This document shows, piece after piece, positions 26,904-34,532 of a stretch of 64,000 nucleotides of DNA; the first letter of the stretch is position 1, and each line of letters opens with the position of its first letter. Source of the stretch: Haloarchaeobius amylolyticus (GTDB taxonomy: Archaea > Halobacteriota > Halobacteria > Halobacteriales > Natrialbaceae); assembly GCF_026616195.1 (NCBI RefSeq), contig NZ_JANHDH010000001.1, positions 310,001-374,000 on the forward strand, given 5' to 3'. A program made the translations under genes and the position numbers. The notes below the pieces were generated by a model. The model did not search any database. It was not told the origin of the DNA and worked only from the letters and a program-made list of their open reading frames with translations.

Positions 26904-26933
26904 ACCCCCTCTTGACCGTCCTCGCCCTCGAAG

Positions 26934-29018
26934 CTATCCCTCGGCTCGCGGGAACGAGAGCCGGACCGCGAGGCCACCGAGGTCGCTCTCCTCGAACGCG
27001 AACTGGCCACCGGCGGCGGTGACGAGCCAGTAGACGAACCAGAGCCCGAGGCCGCTGGAGTGGGCGAGGGGTTTCTCCTCGCCCTCGACGATGGCCCGCT
27101 TCTCGGAGGCGGGCATCCCGGGGCCGTCGTCCTCGACGACGAGGTCCACGTGGGACAGCGTGTTCGCGACCGAGACCCGGACCGTCGGCGACCCGTCCTG
27201 GGTGTGTTCGACCGCGTTCGTGAGGAGTTCCTCCAGCGCCATGCCGAGGTGGACCGTCGCCTTCGCCGGGGCGGTCGCGGGCAGCGAGCGTTCGACCGCG
27301 ACGCCGGGATGGGTCTCCTCGAACGCGTCCAGGCAGTCCGCGGCGAGTTCGACGATGTCGACCGACTCGCCCGCGCTGTCGAGCGCCCGCTGGACGTTCC
27401 GGGCCTTCTCGCTGGTCTCGACGAGCTCCTCGCTCTGGGTGACGATGCGGTCGAGGGCGTCGTCGAGGTCGGGGTCGTCGACGGTCTCGGCGACGTGGCG
27501 TGCGTAGTTCACGATGACGCTGAGGCGGTTCCGGAGGTCGTGGCGGAGGACCCGGTTCAGTACCTGTATCTGCTGTTCGCGGTTGTGTTCCCGGGTCACG
27601 TCGCTGGCGACCGCGATGGCCTGTTCCACCTCGCCGTCCTCCTGGATGGGCTGGACCTGGACGTGGAAGATGCCGCCCTCGACGTCGACCGTGACGCTGC
27701 TCGCGGCCCCCGACAGCGCCCGGGTGCAGGCGTCGACCAGTTCGGGGTATCGGCCGAATCGCTCCTCCACGCGGGCCCCGACGGCGTCGGAGAGGGCGAA
27801 CGTCCCCTCGGGAGTGTGCCCCTGCACGTCCACCAGCTCGCCGTCGGCGTCGACGACGAACAGCACGACCGGCAGGTTCGCGAGCAGGCGCTGCAACTGG
27901 AGTTTCCGGCGCTCGGCGTCACCGCGGGCCGATTCGAGGGCGTCGATGCGGGACTCCAGCGCGTCGCGCATGGCCCCCATCTGGGCCGCGAGCGTCCCGA
28001 GTTCGTCGTCCCGGTCGAGCGACGGCTCGGCGTCGTAGTCACCGGAGGCGTACGCCTCGGCCGTCTCGGTGAGTTCGCTGATGTCCCGGGTGGTCGTCCG
28101 GCCGAAGGTGAGTGCGACCACGAGGACGCCGGCCAGTGCCAGCCCGACGAACGTGACGATGCCGACGACGATGCGGTCGAGGACCGCGTAGGCCGACGAC
28201 GTGGGGGCCTGCATGATGACGACCCAGTCGGTCCCCTCGACCGGGGCGTAGGCCGTGACCACGTCGTAGCCGAGTTCTCGCTCCTTCAGGGAGGTCTCCT
28301 GGAAGCCGGACTCGCCGTCGACCGCGCGGACCAGCGCCTCGGGGATGGCCTGCTGGTCGGTCAGGTAGGGCTGGAGGCGCTCCTCGGGATTCTCGGAGAA
28401 GATGACGATGCCCCGCGAGTCGATGACGTGCGTCACGGTCCCGGGGATGGGTGACCGGAACGACTCGCCGATCTCGGTCACGTCGACCACCGAGACCAGT
28501 GCGCCGTTGATGGTCTCGGTCGGGCTCACGAACGCGACGACGGTCCGGTTCCGGGGCGAGGTGTACGGTTCGGAGACGTACACGTCCCCGAAGCCCTGGA
28601 AGCGGAGCCGCGGCGGCCACGGGCGGTCGGACAGGTCCTCGCCCGCCGCGTCCTCGACGGTCGAGACGAGGACCCGGTTCTCGCGCATGTCGATGTAGTG
28701 CAACCCGAGGACGTCGACGTCGTCGCTCGCGGCGTTGCGGTGCAGGTAGCGCCGGACGGCGTCGTCGTCACCCGTCGCGAAGACGCCGTCGTCGGAGACC
28801 AGCCGCACGAACAGTTTGTTGCTGGCGAACCAGTCGTTCAGGCCGTCGGCCTCCGCCTCCGACTGCGAGACGAGCTTGGTCCTCACGTCGGTCTGGACCG
28901 CGTCGGCGGTCACCAGCCACGTGCCGGCCCCGACGACCGCGAGGAGGAGGACGACGACCAGCAGGGCGAGTCCGAGCTGGAGGGAGATGGACTCCTCGAC
29001 GCGTCGAAGCGGCCTCAT
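26934..29018 (-). CDS. Membrane sensor histidine kinase with extracellular Cache-like domain
   Basis: A 694-residue kinase. The start at 29018 gives MRPLRRVEES and a first membrane segment at about 14-36; the open frame upstream belongs to the preceding gene in another frame. A Cache-like extracellular domain follows (about 45-290), then a second membrane segment, HAMP, a PAS-like domain (LPVVLFVVDADGELV) and the kinase core. The phospho-acceptor is H493 in RVLRHDLRN; N-box ELLTNAVEHT, G1 DDGPGMP and G2 SGLGLW are intact. Its start overlaps the stop of the binding-protein gene by 4 nt, so the two are made together. No response regulator gene is adjacent. Confidence 0.88.
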   Translation of the reverse strand: MRPLRRVEESISLQLGLALLVVVLLLAVVGAGTWLVTADAVQTDVRTKLVSQSEAEADGLNDWFASNKLFVRLVSDDGVFATGDDDAVRRYLHRNAASDDVDVLGLHYIDMRENRVLVSTVEDAAGEDLSDRPWPPRLRFQGFGDVYVSEPYTSPRNRTVVAFVSPTETINGALVSVVDVTEIGESFRSPIPGTVTHVIDSRGIVIFSENPEERLQPYLTDQQAIPEALVRAVDGESGFQETSLKERELGYDVVTAYAPVEGTDWVVIMQAPTSSAYAVLDRIVVGIVTFVGLALAGVLVVALTFGRTTTRDISELTETAEAYASGDYDAEPSLDRDDELGTLAAQMGAMRDALESRIDALESARGDAERRKLQLQRLLANLPVVLFVVDADGELVDVQGHTPEGTFALSDAVGARVEERFGRYPELVDACTRALSGAASSVTVDVEGGIFHVQVQPIQEDGEVEQAIAVASDVTREHNREQQIQVLNRVLRHDLRNRLSVIVNYARHVAETVDDPDLDDALDRIVTQSEELVETSEKARNVQRALDSAGESVDIVELAADCLDAFEETHPGVAVERSLPATAPAKATVHLGMALEELLTNAVEHTQDGSPTVRVSVANTLSHVDLVVEDDGPGMPASEKRAIVEGEEKPLAHSSGLGLWFVYWLVTAAGGQFAFEESDLGGLAVRLSFPRAEG

Positions 29019-29992
29019 CCGAGGATACCCTCCCTGCGGAGGACCGAGAGTGCGACGTCCCGGGCGTCCTCGCCCCCGACGACGACCCGGGCGTTCAGCG
29101 CCTGCATCTCCTCGGCCGTCTCGATGGTCGGGCCGAGGCGGTCCAGCAGCTCCCCGAGCCCGTCGATGCGGTCGAGGACGCCGGCCCGGACGACCGGGCA
29201 CGGGTTGTACGGCGGGAAGAAGTCACGGTCGTCCTCGAGGACGACCAGGTCGTTGATGGGTATCTGTGGGTCCGTGCCGAACCCCATCGCGACGTCGATG
29301 GTCTCCCCGACGAGGAACTCGTAGCCCAGCACGAGGTTGACGACCGCCACGGTCGGGTCCCACGCCCGTCTCGTCCCCTCGGAGACCCCGTAGTGGTCGA
29401 GCAGCCCCGGCCAGCCGTCCGCCCGGTGGTAGAACTCCGGGCCGACCGCGACGGGGACGGGGTTCCCGTCGGCGGCGTACTCGAACAGCCCGGAGAGGGT
29501 CGAGATGCCCGTCTCGGCGGCCCACTCGGGCCGAACACAGAGCACGTACGGGTTGTCGAAGGGCGCGGGCGAGAAGCACTCCAGGTCGTAGGCCGCCCGC
29601 ACGTCCTTCCGCACGCGCTGGTACAGCGTGAGGGGGTCGTCGATACGCGCCGGGGGGCCGTCGTCCTGCAGGTGGACGTACCAGAGGGTGCCGGTGTACT
29701 CCCAGTAGGTGTCGACGGCGCCCTCGACCAGCGCCTCCCAGATGGTGCTGGTGCGGCCGTAGCCGATCTCGTGGACCGGCTGGACGTCGAGGACGTGGTT
29801 GACGGCTTCGAAGGTCATGAAGCCGAGGATGCGGTTCTCGGTGAAGTGCTTCGAGCCGACGCTGAGCCGGCGGTCGACCGGGATGGTCGGCCCGCCGCCG
29901 TCCCCCAGGTCCAGACAGCCACTCACGAGCGACGTGCTCCCGACGCCCGTGGCCGCCCGTGCGAGAAATCGCCGTCTCGACACCCCCTCCAT
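29015..29992 (-). CDS. Substrate-binding lipoprotein, glycine betaine/choline (OpuAC-like) family
   Basis: A 325-residue exported binding protein. The start at 29992 gives a Tat signal with SRRRFLARAA and lipobox SGC near residue 25. The mature part begins LSVGSKHFTENRILG and holds EIGYGRTSTIWEALVEGAVDTYWEYTGTLW, characteristic of QAT/OpuAC osmolyte-binding proteins, whose aromatic cage binds quaternary amines. No permease or ATPase gene lies next to it. Instead it overlaps the histidine kinase gene by 4 nt, so it probably serves as a ligand receptor for that kinase. Confidence 0.85.
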   Translation of the reverse strand: MEGVSRRRFLARAATGVGSTSLVSGCLDLGDGGGPTIPVDRRLSVGSKHFTENRILGFMTFEAVNHVLDVQPVHEIGYGRTSTIWEALVEGAVDTYWEYTGTLWYVHLQDDGPPARIDDPLTLYQRVRKDVRAAYDLECFSPAPFDNPYVLCVRPEWAAETGISTLSGLFEYAADGNPVPVAVGPEFYHRADGWPGLLDHYGVSEGTRRAWDPTVAVVNLVLGYEFLVGETIDVAMGFGTDPQIPINDLVVLEDDRDFFPPYNPCPVVRAGVLDRIDGLGELLDRLGPTIETAEEMQALNARVVVGGEDARDVALSVLRREGILG

Positions 29993-30048
29993 CCGTTGAG
30001 GGTAGGAATCGAGGACGTAAGAGCCTCTTGCGGGGGAACTGGTGAGCG

Positions 30049-32292
30049 CTACTGGTGCCTGTCGCGCTCCGCCATGGCCGCCTCGTCGCCGTAGTGGTCG
30101 ACGAGCTGGCGCAGTCCCTCGCCGACGGCCCGCATCGCCATCCGGGCGGAGTGATAGTCCAGTTCGTCGGCGACGGCGTCGGCGTCGTGGGCCTGCAGGA
30201 CCCGGGCGACGAGGACGCGCTCGTGCTCGGCGTCGAGGGCGGGCCCACTCCCGGTCGGATCCACGAGGTGCTTCACGACGAGGTCGCGGAACGGCCCGGG
30301 TGCCACGTCGTAGAGGCCGGGGCCGTAAGCGGTCCCGGCGACCGCGCGCCACGCCAGCTCGTCGAGGGAGAGCGACACGTCGGCGTCGCAGGCCGCCAGC
30401 GCGGCACGGACCTCGTCCGGGTCCATGTCGCGCAGGGCGTCGGTGAGGACGCCGCCGATGCGGCGGGCGAACCAGTCGGCCTGCCGGTCGTGGAGGGCCT
30501 CGCCGGCGGGCGAACACGGCGAGAGCATCACGGCGGAGTACTCCCCGCTCACGTCGTTCCGGGTGGTCGAGAGGTGGACCGTGTGGTAGTCGTTCGCGTC
30601 CCAGAACCGGAGCAGGTCGGGGGTCGCCCCGTAGCCGACCCCGAGCCAGTCCACGTCGTCGGCGAACTCCTCGCGGATGCACGAGAGCAGGTGCGAGCCG
30701 AGGCCGCGCTCTCTGGCGGCGTGGTGGGTCGCGATGCGGACGACGCGCTCGCCGACCGGGCCGGCGGCGGCCTCGTCGCGCAACTGGCTCGTCAGCACGT
30801 CGGGTATCATGTTCCCGTTGATGCGCCCGCCCTCGTAGATGCGTTCGCGGGTCTGCTCGTCGAGGCCGCCCTCGCGGGCCAGCAGGGCGACGCTGACGAC
30901 GTGGCCGTCGTGGGTCAGCGTCCGCACCGAGAGGTTCGGGGCGTCGAGCAGCCGGGCGAGGTCGTCGGGCTGGGTCTGGTAGTGCGCGAGGACGAGCAGG
31001 CCGAAGGTCTCCCGGAGGCGCTGGGGGTCGGCGAGCAGGTCCTCGGGCGTGGGGCGGCCGTACTCGACCGAGTCGACCGTGGCGTCCGCGACGAGTTCGT
31101 CGACCGGGGGCCGGGCGTCCAGCCCGAGGGCGTTGAACGACCAGACCTCGACCGGGTCGCCCGCCGCGTACCGGATGGGCGTCGCCAGCCGGTTCTCGCG
31201 GACCTCGTGGGCGCTCTCGTCGAGGTGGGCCCGGAACCGCACCGAGAAGCCCCGGCCGGCGCCCTCGTAGCCGTGGATGGTCGAGGCGTAGGCCACCCGG
31301 TCGGCCGCGAGGGTCTCGTCCAGCAGCCGGACCGAGATGGCCGCGGCCTCGTCGACGACGAGGAGGTCCGGCTCGGTGGCCTCTGCGGCGGCTTCCGGCG
31401 GCGGTTCGTACCTGACCTCGCCGCCGGTCGTCGTCACGAGGTGGGTGTTCTCGTCGGGATGGTCGCCGGCCACGCCCAGCGTCTCGAACAGCTCTCTCGC
31501 GCGGTCGAACGCCTCCGCCGCGTTCCGGTAGCTCGGGGCCGTCACGAGCACGTCCTGTCCCTCGGCGGCGAACGCGCCGGCCGCGATGCCGGCCGCACTG
31601 GACTTCCCGCGGCCGCGGTCGGCCTCCAGGACGAGTGCCCGGCACGGCTCGCGCAGGAACTCGAAGTCGTGGACGGCCTCGACCTGGTCGGCGGTCCGGC
31701 AGGCGTCGTACGCCGCCTCCGGGAACTCGAACTGCGCGGGGTGTGGCACCGGCGGGTCGAGTCGGCGCGGGGCCGGGTGGGTCGACCCGTCGGCCTCGAC
31801 GGTGTCAGCATCCACGTCGTAGATTGCGATGCCGCGATGCGCCCGCAGCGTCTCCACGAACCGCTCCCGGAAGTGCCCGGTCACGTCCTCGACCGTGAAC
31901 GGCAGGACGGCCATCCCGGCGTCGAAGTCGTCGCGCCGGGTCGGCCACTCGTCGAGGGGCGGCGCGAGGAGGACGAGCAGGCCGCCGCCGTCGACCGCGC
32001 CGACCACCTGCCCGAGGGTGTTCGGGCGCAACTGGTCGTGGGCGTCGACGACGATGCACTCGTGGGTGGTGCCGAGGATGGACCCCGCCTGCCGGGGGCC
32101 GACCTGTTCGCACCGGAGGAAGTCACGCTCGCTCACCAGCGCGGTCGCCGTGATGGGGACCGAGAGCGCGTCGAGGACCTGCCGGGCGGTCGCCTCGCAG
32201 CGGTCGCGACTACCTGTCAACACGAGTACCCGTCGCTCGTTCACCGACCGGGCCTCGTCTCGCAACCCGGTCGCAACCTCGGCTGCGTCCAT
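30049..32292 (-). CDS. tmcA: tRNA(Met) cytidine acetyltransferase TmcA
   Basis: A 747-residue enzyme that acetylates cytidine in RNA (C34 of elongator tRNA-Met in bacteria; wider targets in archaea) using acetyl-CoA and ATP. In order: N-terminal DUF1726-like domain; helicase-like module with Walker A EADRGRGKSSAAG near residue 205 and the Asp-Glu box LLVVDEAAAI; a GNAT domain (IATHHAARERGLGSHLL) near 520; and a C-terminal tRNA-binding region. The start at 32292 (MDAAEVATGLRDEARSVNER) is preferred over longer upstream starts. Monocistronic; divergent from the next gene. Confidence 0.93.
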   Translation of the reverse strand: MDAAEVATGLRDEARSVNERRVLVLTGSRDRCEATARQVLDALSVPITATALVSERDFLRCEQVGPRQAGSILGTTHECIVVDAHDQLRPNTLGQVVGAVDGGGLLVLLAPPLDEWPTRRDDFDAGMAVLPFTVEDVTGHFRERFVETLRAHRGIAIYDVDADTVEADGSTHPAPRRLDPPVPHPAQFEFPEAAYDACRTADQVEAVHDFEFLREPCRALVLEADRGRGKSSAAGIAAGAFAAEGQDVLVTAPSYRNAAEAFDRARELFETLGVAGDHPDENTHLVTTTGGEVRYEPPPEAAAEATEPDLLVVDEAAAISVRLLDETLAADRVAYASTIHGYEGAGRGFSVRFRAHLDESAHEVRENRLATPIRYAAGDPVEVWSFNALGLDARPPVDELVADATVDSVEYGRPTPEDLLADPQRLRETFGLLVLAHYQTQPDDLARLLDAPNLSVRTLTHDGHVVSVALLAREGGLDEQTRERIYEGGRINGNMIPDVLTSQLRDEAAAGPVGERVVRIATHHAARERGLGSHLLSCIREEFADDVDWLGVGYGATPDLLRFWDANDYHTVHLSTTRNDVSGEYSAVMLSPCSPAGEALHDRQADWFARRIGGVLTDALRDMDPDEVRAALAACDADVSLSLDELAWRAVAGTAYGPGLYDVAPGPFRDLVVKHLVDPTGSGPALDAEHERVLVARVLQAHDADAVADELDYHSARMAMRAVGEGLRQLVDHYGDEAAMAERDRHQ

Positions 32293-32374
32293 GTACTGGC
32301 CTTGACGAGCGGGCAGGAAGTGCGTTGTCGTTCCCGGTGGGAGAGTATTGCTCTGCCGACACATCATGCGGTCA

Positions 32375-32382
32375 ACTATAAG
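32375..32382 (+). promoter_or_regulatory. TATA box of the NTF2-like gene
   Basis: ACTATAAG lies 24-31 nt before the ATG at 32406 and predicts a leaderless transcript. It stands in the 113-bp divergent spacer with tmcA. Confidence 0.5.
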
Positions 32383-32405
32383 TGTACGCGCGACTACTCT
32401 CACCC

Positions 32406-32879
32406 ATGCCTGGGGGGCAAGAACACCTGAGCAGCACCGAATACGAACGCATCGTCCGCCGCCTCGTCGAGCAGGGCCACGATGGGGGGAACCCCACGGT
32501 CTTCTACGAGTACTTCTCGCAGGACTGCGTCCTCATGTCGGACCCCGAGAGGGCCTTCGGGCCCAGCGAACTGGCGGACCGCATCATCCGGTTCCACGAG
32601 GCCGTCCCGGACATGACCGAGCGCGTCCAGAGCATCCACGTCGACGGTGACGTCGTGGTGGTCCGCACGGTCCGCGAGGGGACCTTCGAGAACGAGTGGC
32701 GACTGGTCATCGAGGGCGAGGAGCTCGTCTTCGACCCGACCGGCGAGCAGTTCCGTTGCGAACTCGCCTACACCGGCCGGTTCGAGGACGGCGAGATCGT
32801 CGAGATCGACGGCTATGGCCACAACGACCTGTGGTTCGCGATGGGTATCATCCCGGACCCGTTCTCGTTCGCGCGCTGA
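32406..32879 (+). CDS. NTF2-like (SnoaL/ester-cyclase fold) protein
   Basis: A 157-residue soluble protein. The arrangement of an N-terminal helix (STEYERIVRRLVEQGHD), a short YEYFSQDCVLMSDP element, then alternating strands (SIHVDGDVVVVRTVREGTF, then RCELAYTGRFEDGEIVEIDGYG) looks like the SnoaL/NTF2 cone fold. Enzymatic function, if any, cannot be told. The start at 32406 (MPGGQEHLSS) fits the TATA box; an upstream in-frame start is possible but less likely. Confidence 0.6.
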   Translation: MPGGQEHLSSTEYERIVRRLVEQGHDGGNPTVFYEYFSQDCVLMSDPERAFGPSELADRIIRFHEAVPDMTERVQSIHVDGDVVVVRTVREGTFENEWRLVIEGEELVFDPTGEQFRCELAYTGRFEDGEIVEIDGYGHNDLWFAMGIIPDPFSFAR

Positions 32880-33002
32880 CCACCCTCTTTCTCCGGCACT
32901 CTCACACGACCGGGGCGACCAGCCCGCGAGCCGGTGCCGTCGACCGGAATCTGTGCCGATTCTGCATGCGTCGTTTTCGCACGCCTGCGAGCGTTTGAAC
33001 AC

Positions 33003-33011
33003 CCTTATAAG
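33003..33011 (+). promoter_or_regulatory. TATA box of the eL8 operon
   Basis: CCTTATAAG is a near-ideal archaeal TATA element. It predicts transcription from about 33030, leaving a leader of some 140 nt before the eL8 ATG at 33171. That is unusually long for this organism. Confidence 0.65.
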
Positions 33012-33037
33012 GGGTGGCCCAGTACAAACGAGATACG

Positions 33038-33155
33038 CCCTACGCGGGGTTGATGATGCTCCTAGCCGCACAGGATTCCGGCCGCCGACTACCCAGCCGG
33101 TGGTCAGTGGGGATTCGGCCCCACGACGGCAGGGGAGCGCGAGCCCACGCGTGGG
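33038..33155 (+). ncRNA. Structured leader or small RNA upstream of eL8
   Basis: Pairing by eye gives a compact three-way junction: outer stem GCCG (33081-33084) with CGGC (33127-33130), arm 1 33087-33093 with 33099-33105, and arm 2 GTGGGG (33107-33112) with CCCCAC (33119-33124). Before it, GCGG (33044-33047) pairs with CCGC (33066-33069) and encloses TGATGA (33051-33056), the core of a box C-like kink-turn motif. After it, CCCACGCGTGGG (33144-33155) is self-complementary. It could be an autoregulatory site for eL8, which binds kink-turns, or an embedded guide RNA. Confidence 0.45.
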
Positions 33156-33170
33156 AGTAGGTGAACAACC

Positions 33171-33530
33171 ATGCCAGTCTACGTCAACAAAGAGATCCCA
33201 GCCGACCTCCAAGAGGACGCCCTCGAGGCCCTCGAGGTCGCACGAGACACAGGTAGCGTAAAGAAAGGAACCAACGAGACCACGAAGGCCGTCGAGCGCG
33301 GCAACGCCTCGATCGTCTACGTCGCCGAGGACGTCTCCCCCGAGGAGATCGTCATGCACCTCCCCGAACTCGCCAGTGAGAAGGGTATCCCGGTCGTCTT
33401 CATCGAGACGCAGGACGACGTCGGGCACGCCGCCGGCCTCGAGGTCGGCAGCGCGGCCGCGGCCATCGTCGACGCTGGTGACGCCTCGAGCGACGTCGAG
33501 GACATCGCCGGCAAGGTCGAGGACCTGTAG
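33171..33530 (+). CDS. rpl7ae: 50S ribosomal protein eL8 (L7Ae), kink-turn binding protein
   Basis: A 119-residue protein of the large subunit and, in archaea, a component of C/D and H/ACA guide RNPs and RNase P. The family core includes [56 protein letters not shown]. It heads the operon eL8-eS28-eL24-Ndk. The long structured leader before it suggests regulation at RNA level. Confidence 0.96.
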   Translation: MPVYVNKEIPADLQEDALEALEVARDTGSVKKGTNETTKAVERGNASIVYVAEDVSPEEIVMHLPELASEKGIPVVFIETQDDVGHAAGLEVGSAAAAIVDAGDASSDVEDIAGKVEDL

Positions 33531-33539
33531 AGGTAATCC

Positions 33540-33764
33540 ATGAGTGCCGAAGAGTCTACAGACGGCTCCACCTCCGCGGAAGTCATCGAGATCGTCGGTA
33601 AGACCGGCATGCACGGCGAAGCCATGCAGGTCAAGTGCCGCATCCGCGAGGGGGAAAACCAGGGTCGCATCATCACGCGAAACTGCCTCGGCCCCGTTCG
33701 CGAGGGTGACGTCTTGCAGCTGCGCGAGACTGCCCGCGAGGCCGACTCCATCGGAGGACAATAA
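33540..33764 (+). CDS. rps28e: 30S ribosomal protein eS28
   Basis: A 74-residue small-subunit protein. It carries [23 protein letters not shown] and the conserved end [26 protein letters not shown]. It begins 9 nt behind eL8, and its stop shares one base with the eL24 start. Confidence 0.95.
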   Translation: MSAEESTDGSTSAEVIEIVGKTGMHGEAMQVKCRIREGENQGRIITRNCLGPVREGDVLQLRETAREADSIGGQ

Positions 33765-33973
33765 TGGTTCGAACCCGCGACTGTGAGTACTGCGGTGACG
33801 AGATCGTTCCCGGGACGGGCACGATGTTCGTCCACGTGGACGGCACGACCGTCCACTACTGCTCCGCGAAGTGCGAGAAGAACGCGGACCTGGGTCGCGA
33901 GCCCCGTGACCTGGAGTGGACGAAAGAAGGCGGTGCCCCCCAGGCAGCAACCGAGGAGGACACTGAAGAATGA
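33764..33973 (+). CDS. rpl24e: 50S ribosomal protein eL24
   Basis: A 69-residue zinc-binding ribosomal protein. Four cysteines are in family positions: CEYCGDEI near residues 7-10 and YCSAKCEKN near 33-37. The start shares a base with the eS28 stop (TAATG); the stop overlaps the ndk start by 4 nt. Confidence 0.94.
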   Translation: MVRTRDCEYCGDEIVPGTGTMFVHVDGTTVHYCSAKCEKNADLGREPRDLEWTKEGGAPQAATEEDTEE

Positions 33974-34437
33974 GCGACGACCACGAGCGCACGTTCGTCA
34001 TGGTCAAGCCCGACGGCGTCCAGCGCGGCCTCATCGGCGAAATCATCGCCCGCTTCGAGGACCGCGGCCTGAAACTGGTCGGCGCGAAGTTCATGCAGAT
34101 CGACCAGGACCTCGCCGAGGAGCACTACGGCGAGCACGAGGGCAAGCCGTTCTTCGACGGCCTCGTCGACTTCATCACCTCGGGTCCCGTGATGGCGATG
34201 GTCTGGGAGGGCCAGGACGCCATCCGGCAGGTCCGCAACATGATGGGCGAGACCGACCCGGCCGAGTCCGCGCCGGGCACCATCCGCGGTGACTTCGGTC
34301 TCGACCTCGGTCGGAACGTCATCCACGGCTCCGACCACGAGGACCCCGGCTCGAACGAGCGCGAGATCGACCTCTTCTTCGACGAAGAGGAGCTCGTCGA
34401 CTACGAGCAGGTCGACGCGACCTGGCTCTACGAATAA
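33970..34437 (+). CDS. ndk: Nucleoside diphosphate kinase
   Basis: A 155-residue enzyme that moves the terminal phosphate of ATP to other nucleoside diphosphates through a phospho-histidine. The N-terminal [22 protein letters not shown], the RNMMGETDP loop and the catalytic histidine in [22 protein letters not shown] are all present. It ends the eL8 operon; a T-rich stretch after the stop could terminate transcription. Confidence 0.96.
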   Translation: MSDDHERTFVMVKPDGVQRGLIGEIIARFEDRGLKLVGAKFMQIDQDLAEEHYGEHEGKPFFDGLVDFITSGPVMAMVWEGQDAIRQVRNMMGETDPAESAPGTIRGDFGLDLGRNVIHGSDHEDPGSNEREIDLFFDEEELVDYEQVDATWLYE

Positions 34438-34499
34438 CCGCGCCGTTTCTCCCGTTTTATCCACATCCCGTAGCGGCGCGACTGTCGGCAGCGAAACAA

Positions 34500-34508
34500 A
34501 TTATAAAT
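34500..34508 (+). promoter_or_regulatory. Strong BRE/TATA promoter of acylase 1
   Basis: GCGAAACAAATTATAAATAC combines a BRE-like CGAAAC with TATA ATTATAAAT, 25-33 nt before the ATG at 34533. It is one of the clearest promoters in the window. Confidence 0.7.
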
Positions 34509-34532
34509 ACTGCCCTCGTTTGTGTGTGGGTG

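Noticed and set aside
29993-31645. Upstream continuation of the binding-protein frame through tmcA
   Set aside because: The frame is open, but the sequence is Arg/Pro-rich shadow of tmcA. The twin-arginine lipoprotein signal fixes the true start at 29992.
30055-32430. Long plus-strand open frame opposite tmcA
   Set aside because: The minus strand carries clear TmcA domains (P-loop and GNAT motif). The plus-strand product is repetitive Val/Arg/Gly/Asp without recognisable domains.
33044-33069. A complete C/D box guide RNA in the eL8 leader
   Set aside because: TGATGA is present but preceded by T rather than a purine, and no CTGA D box occurs in the leader, so a standard C/D RNA is not supported. 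The structured-leader reading was kept instead.
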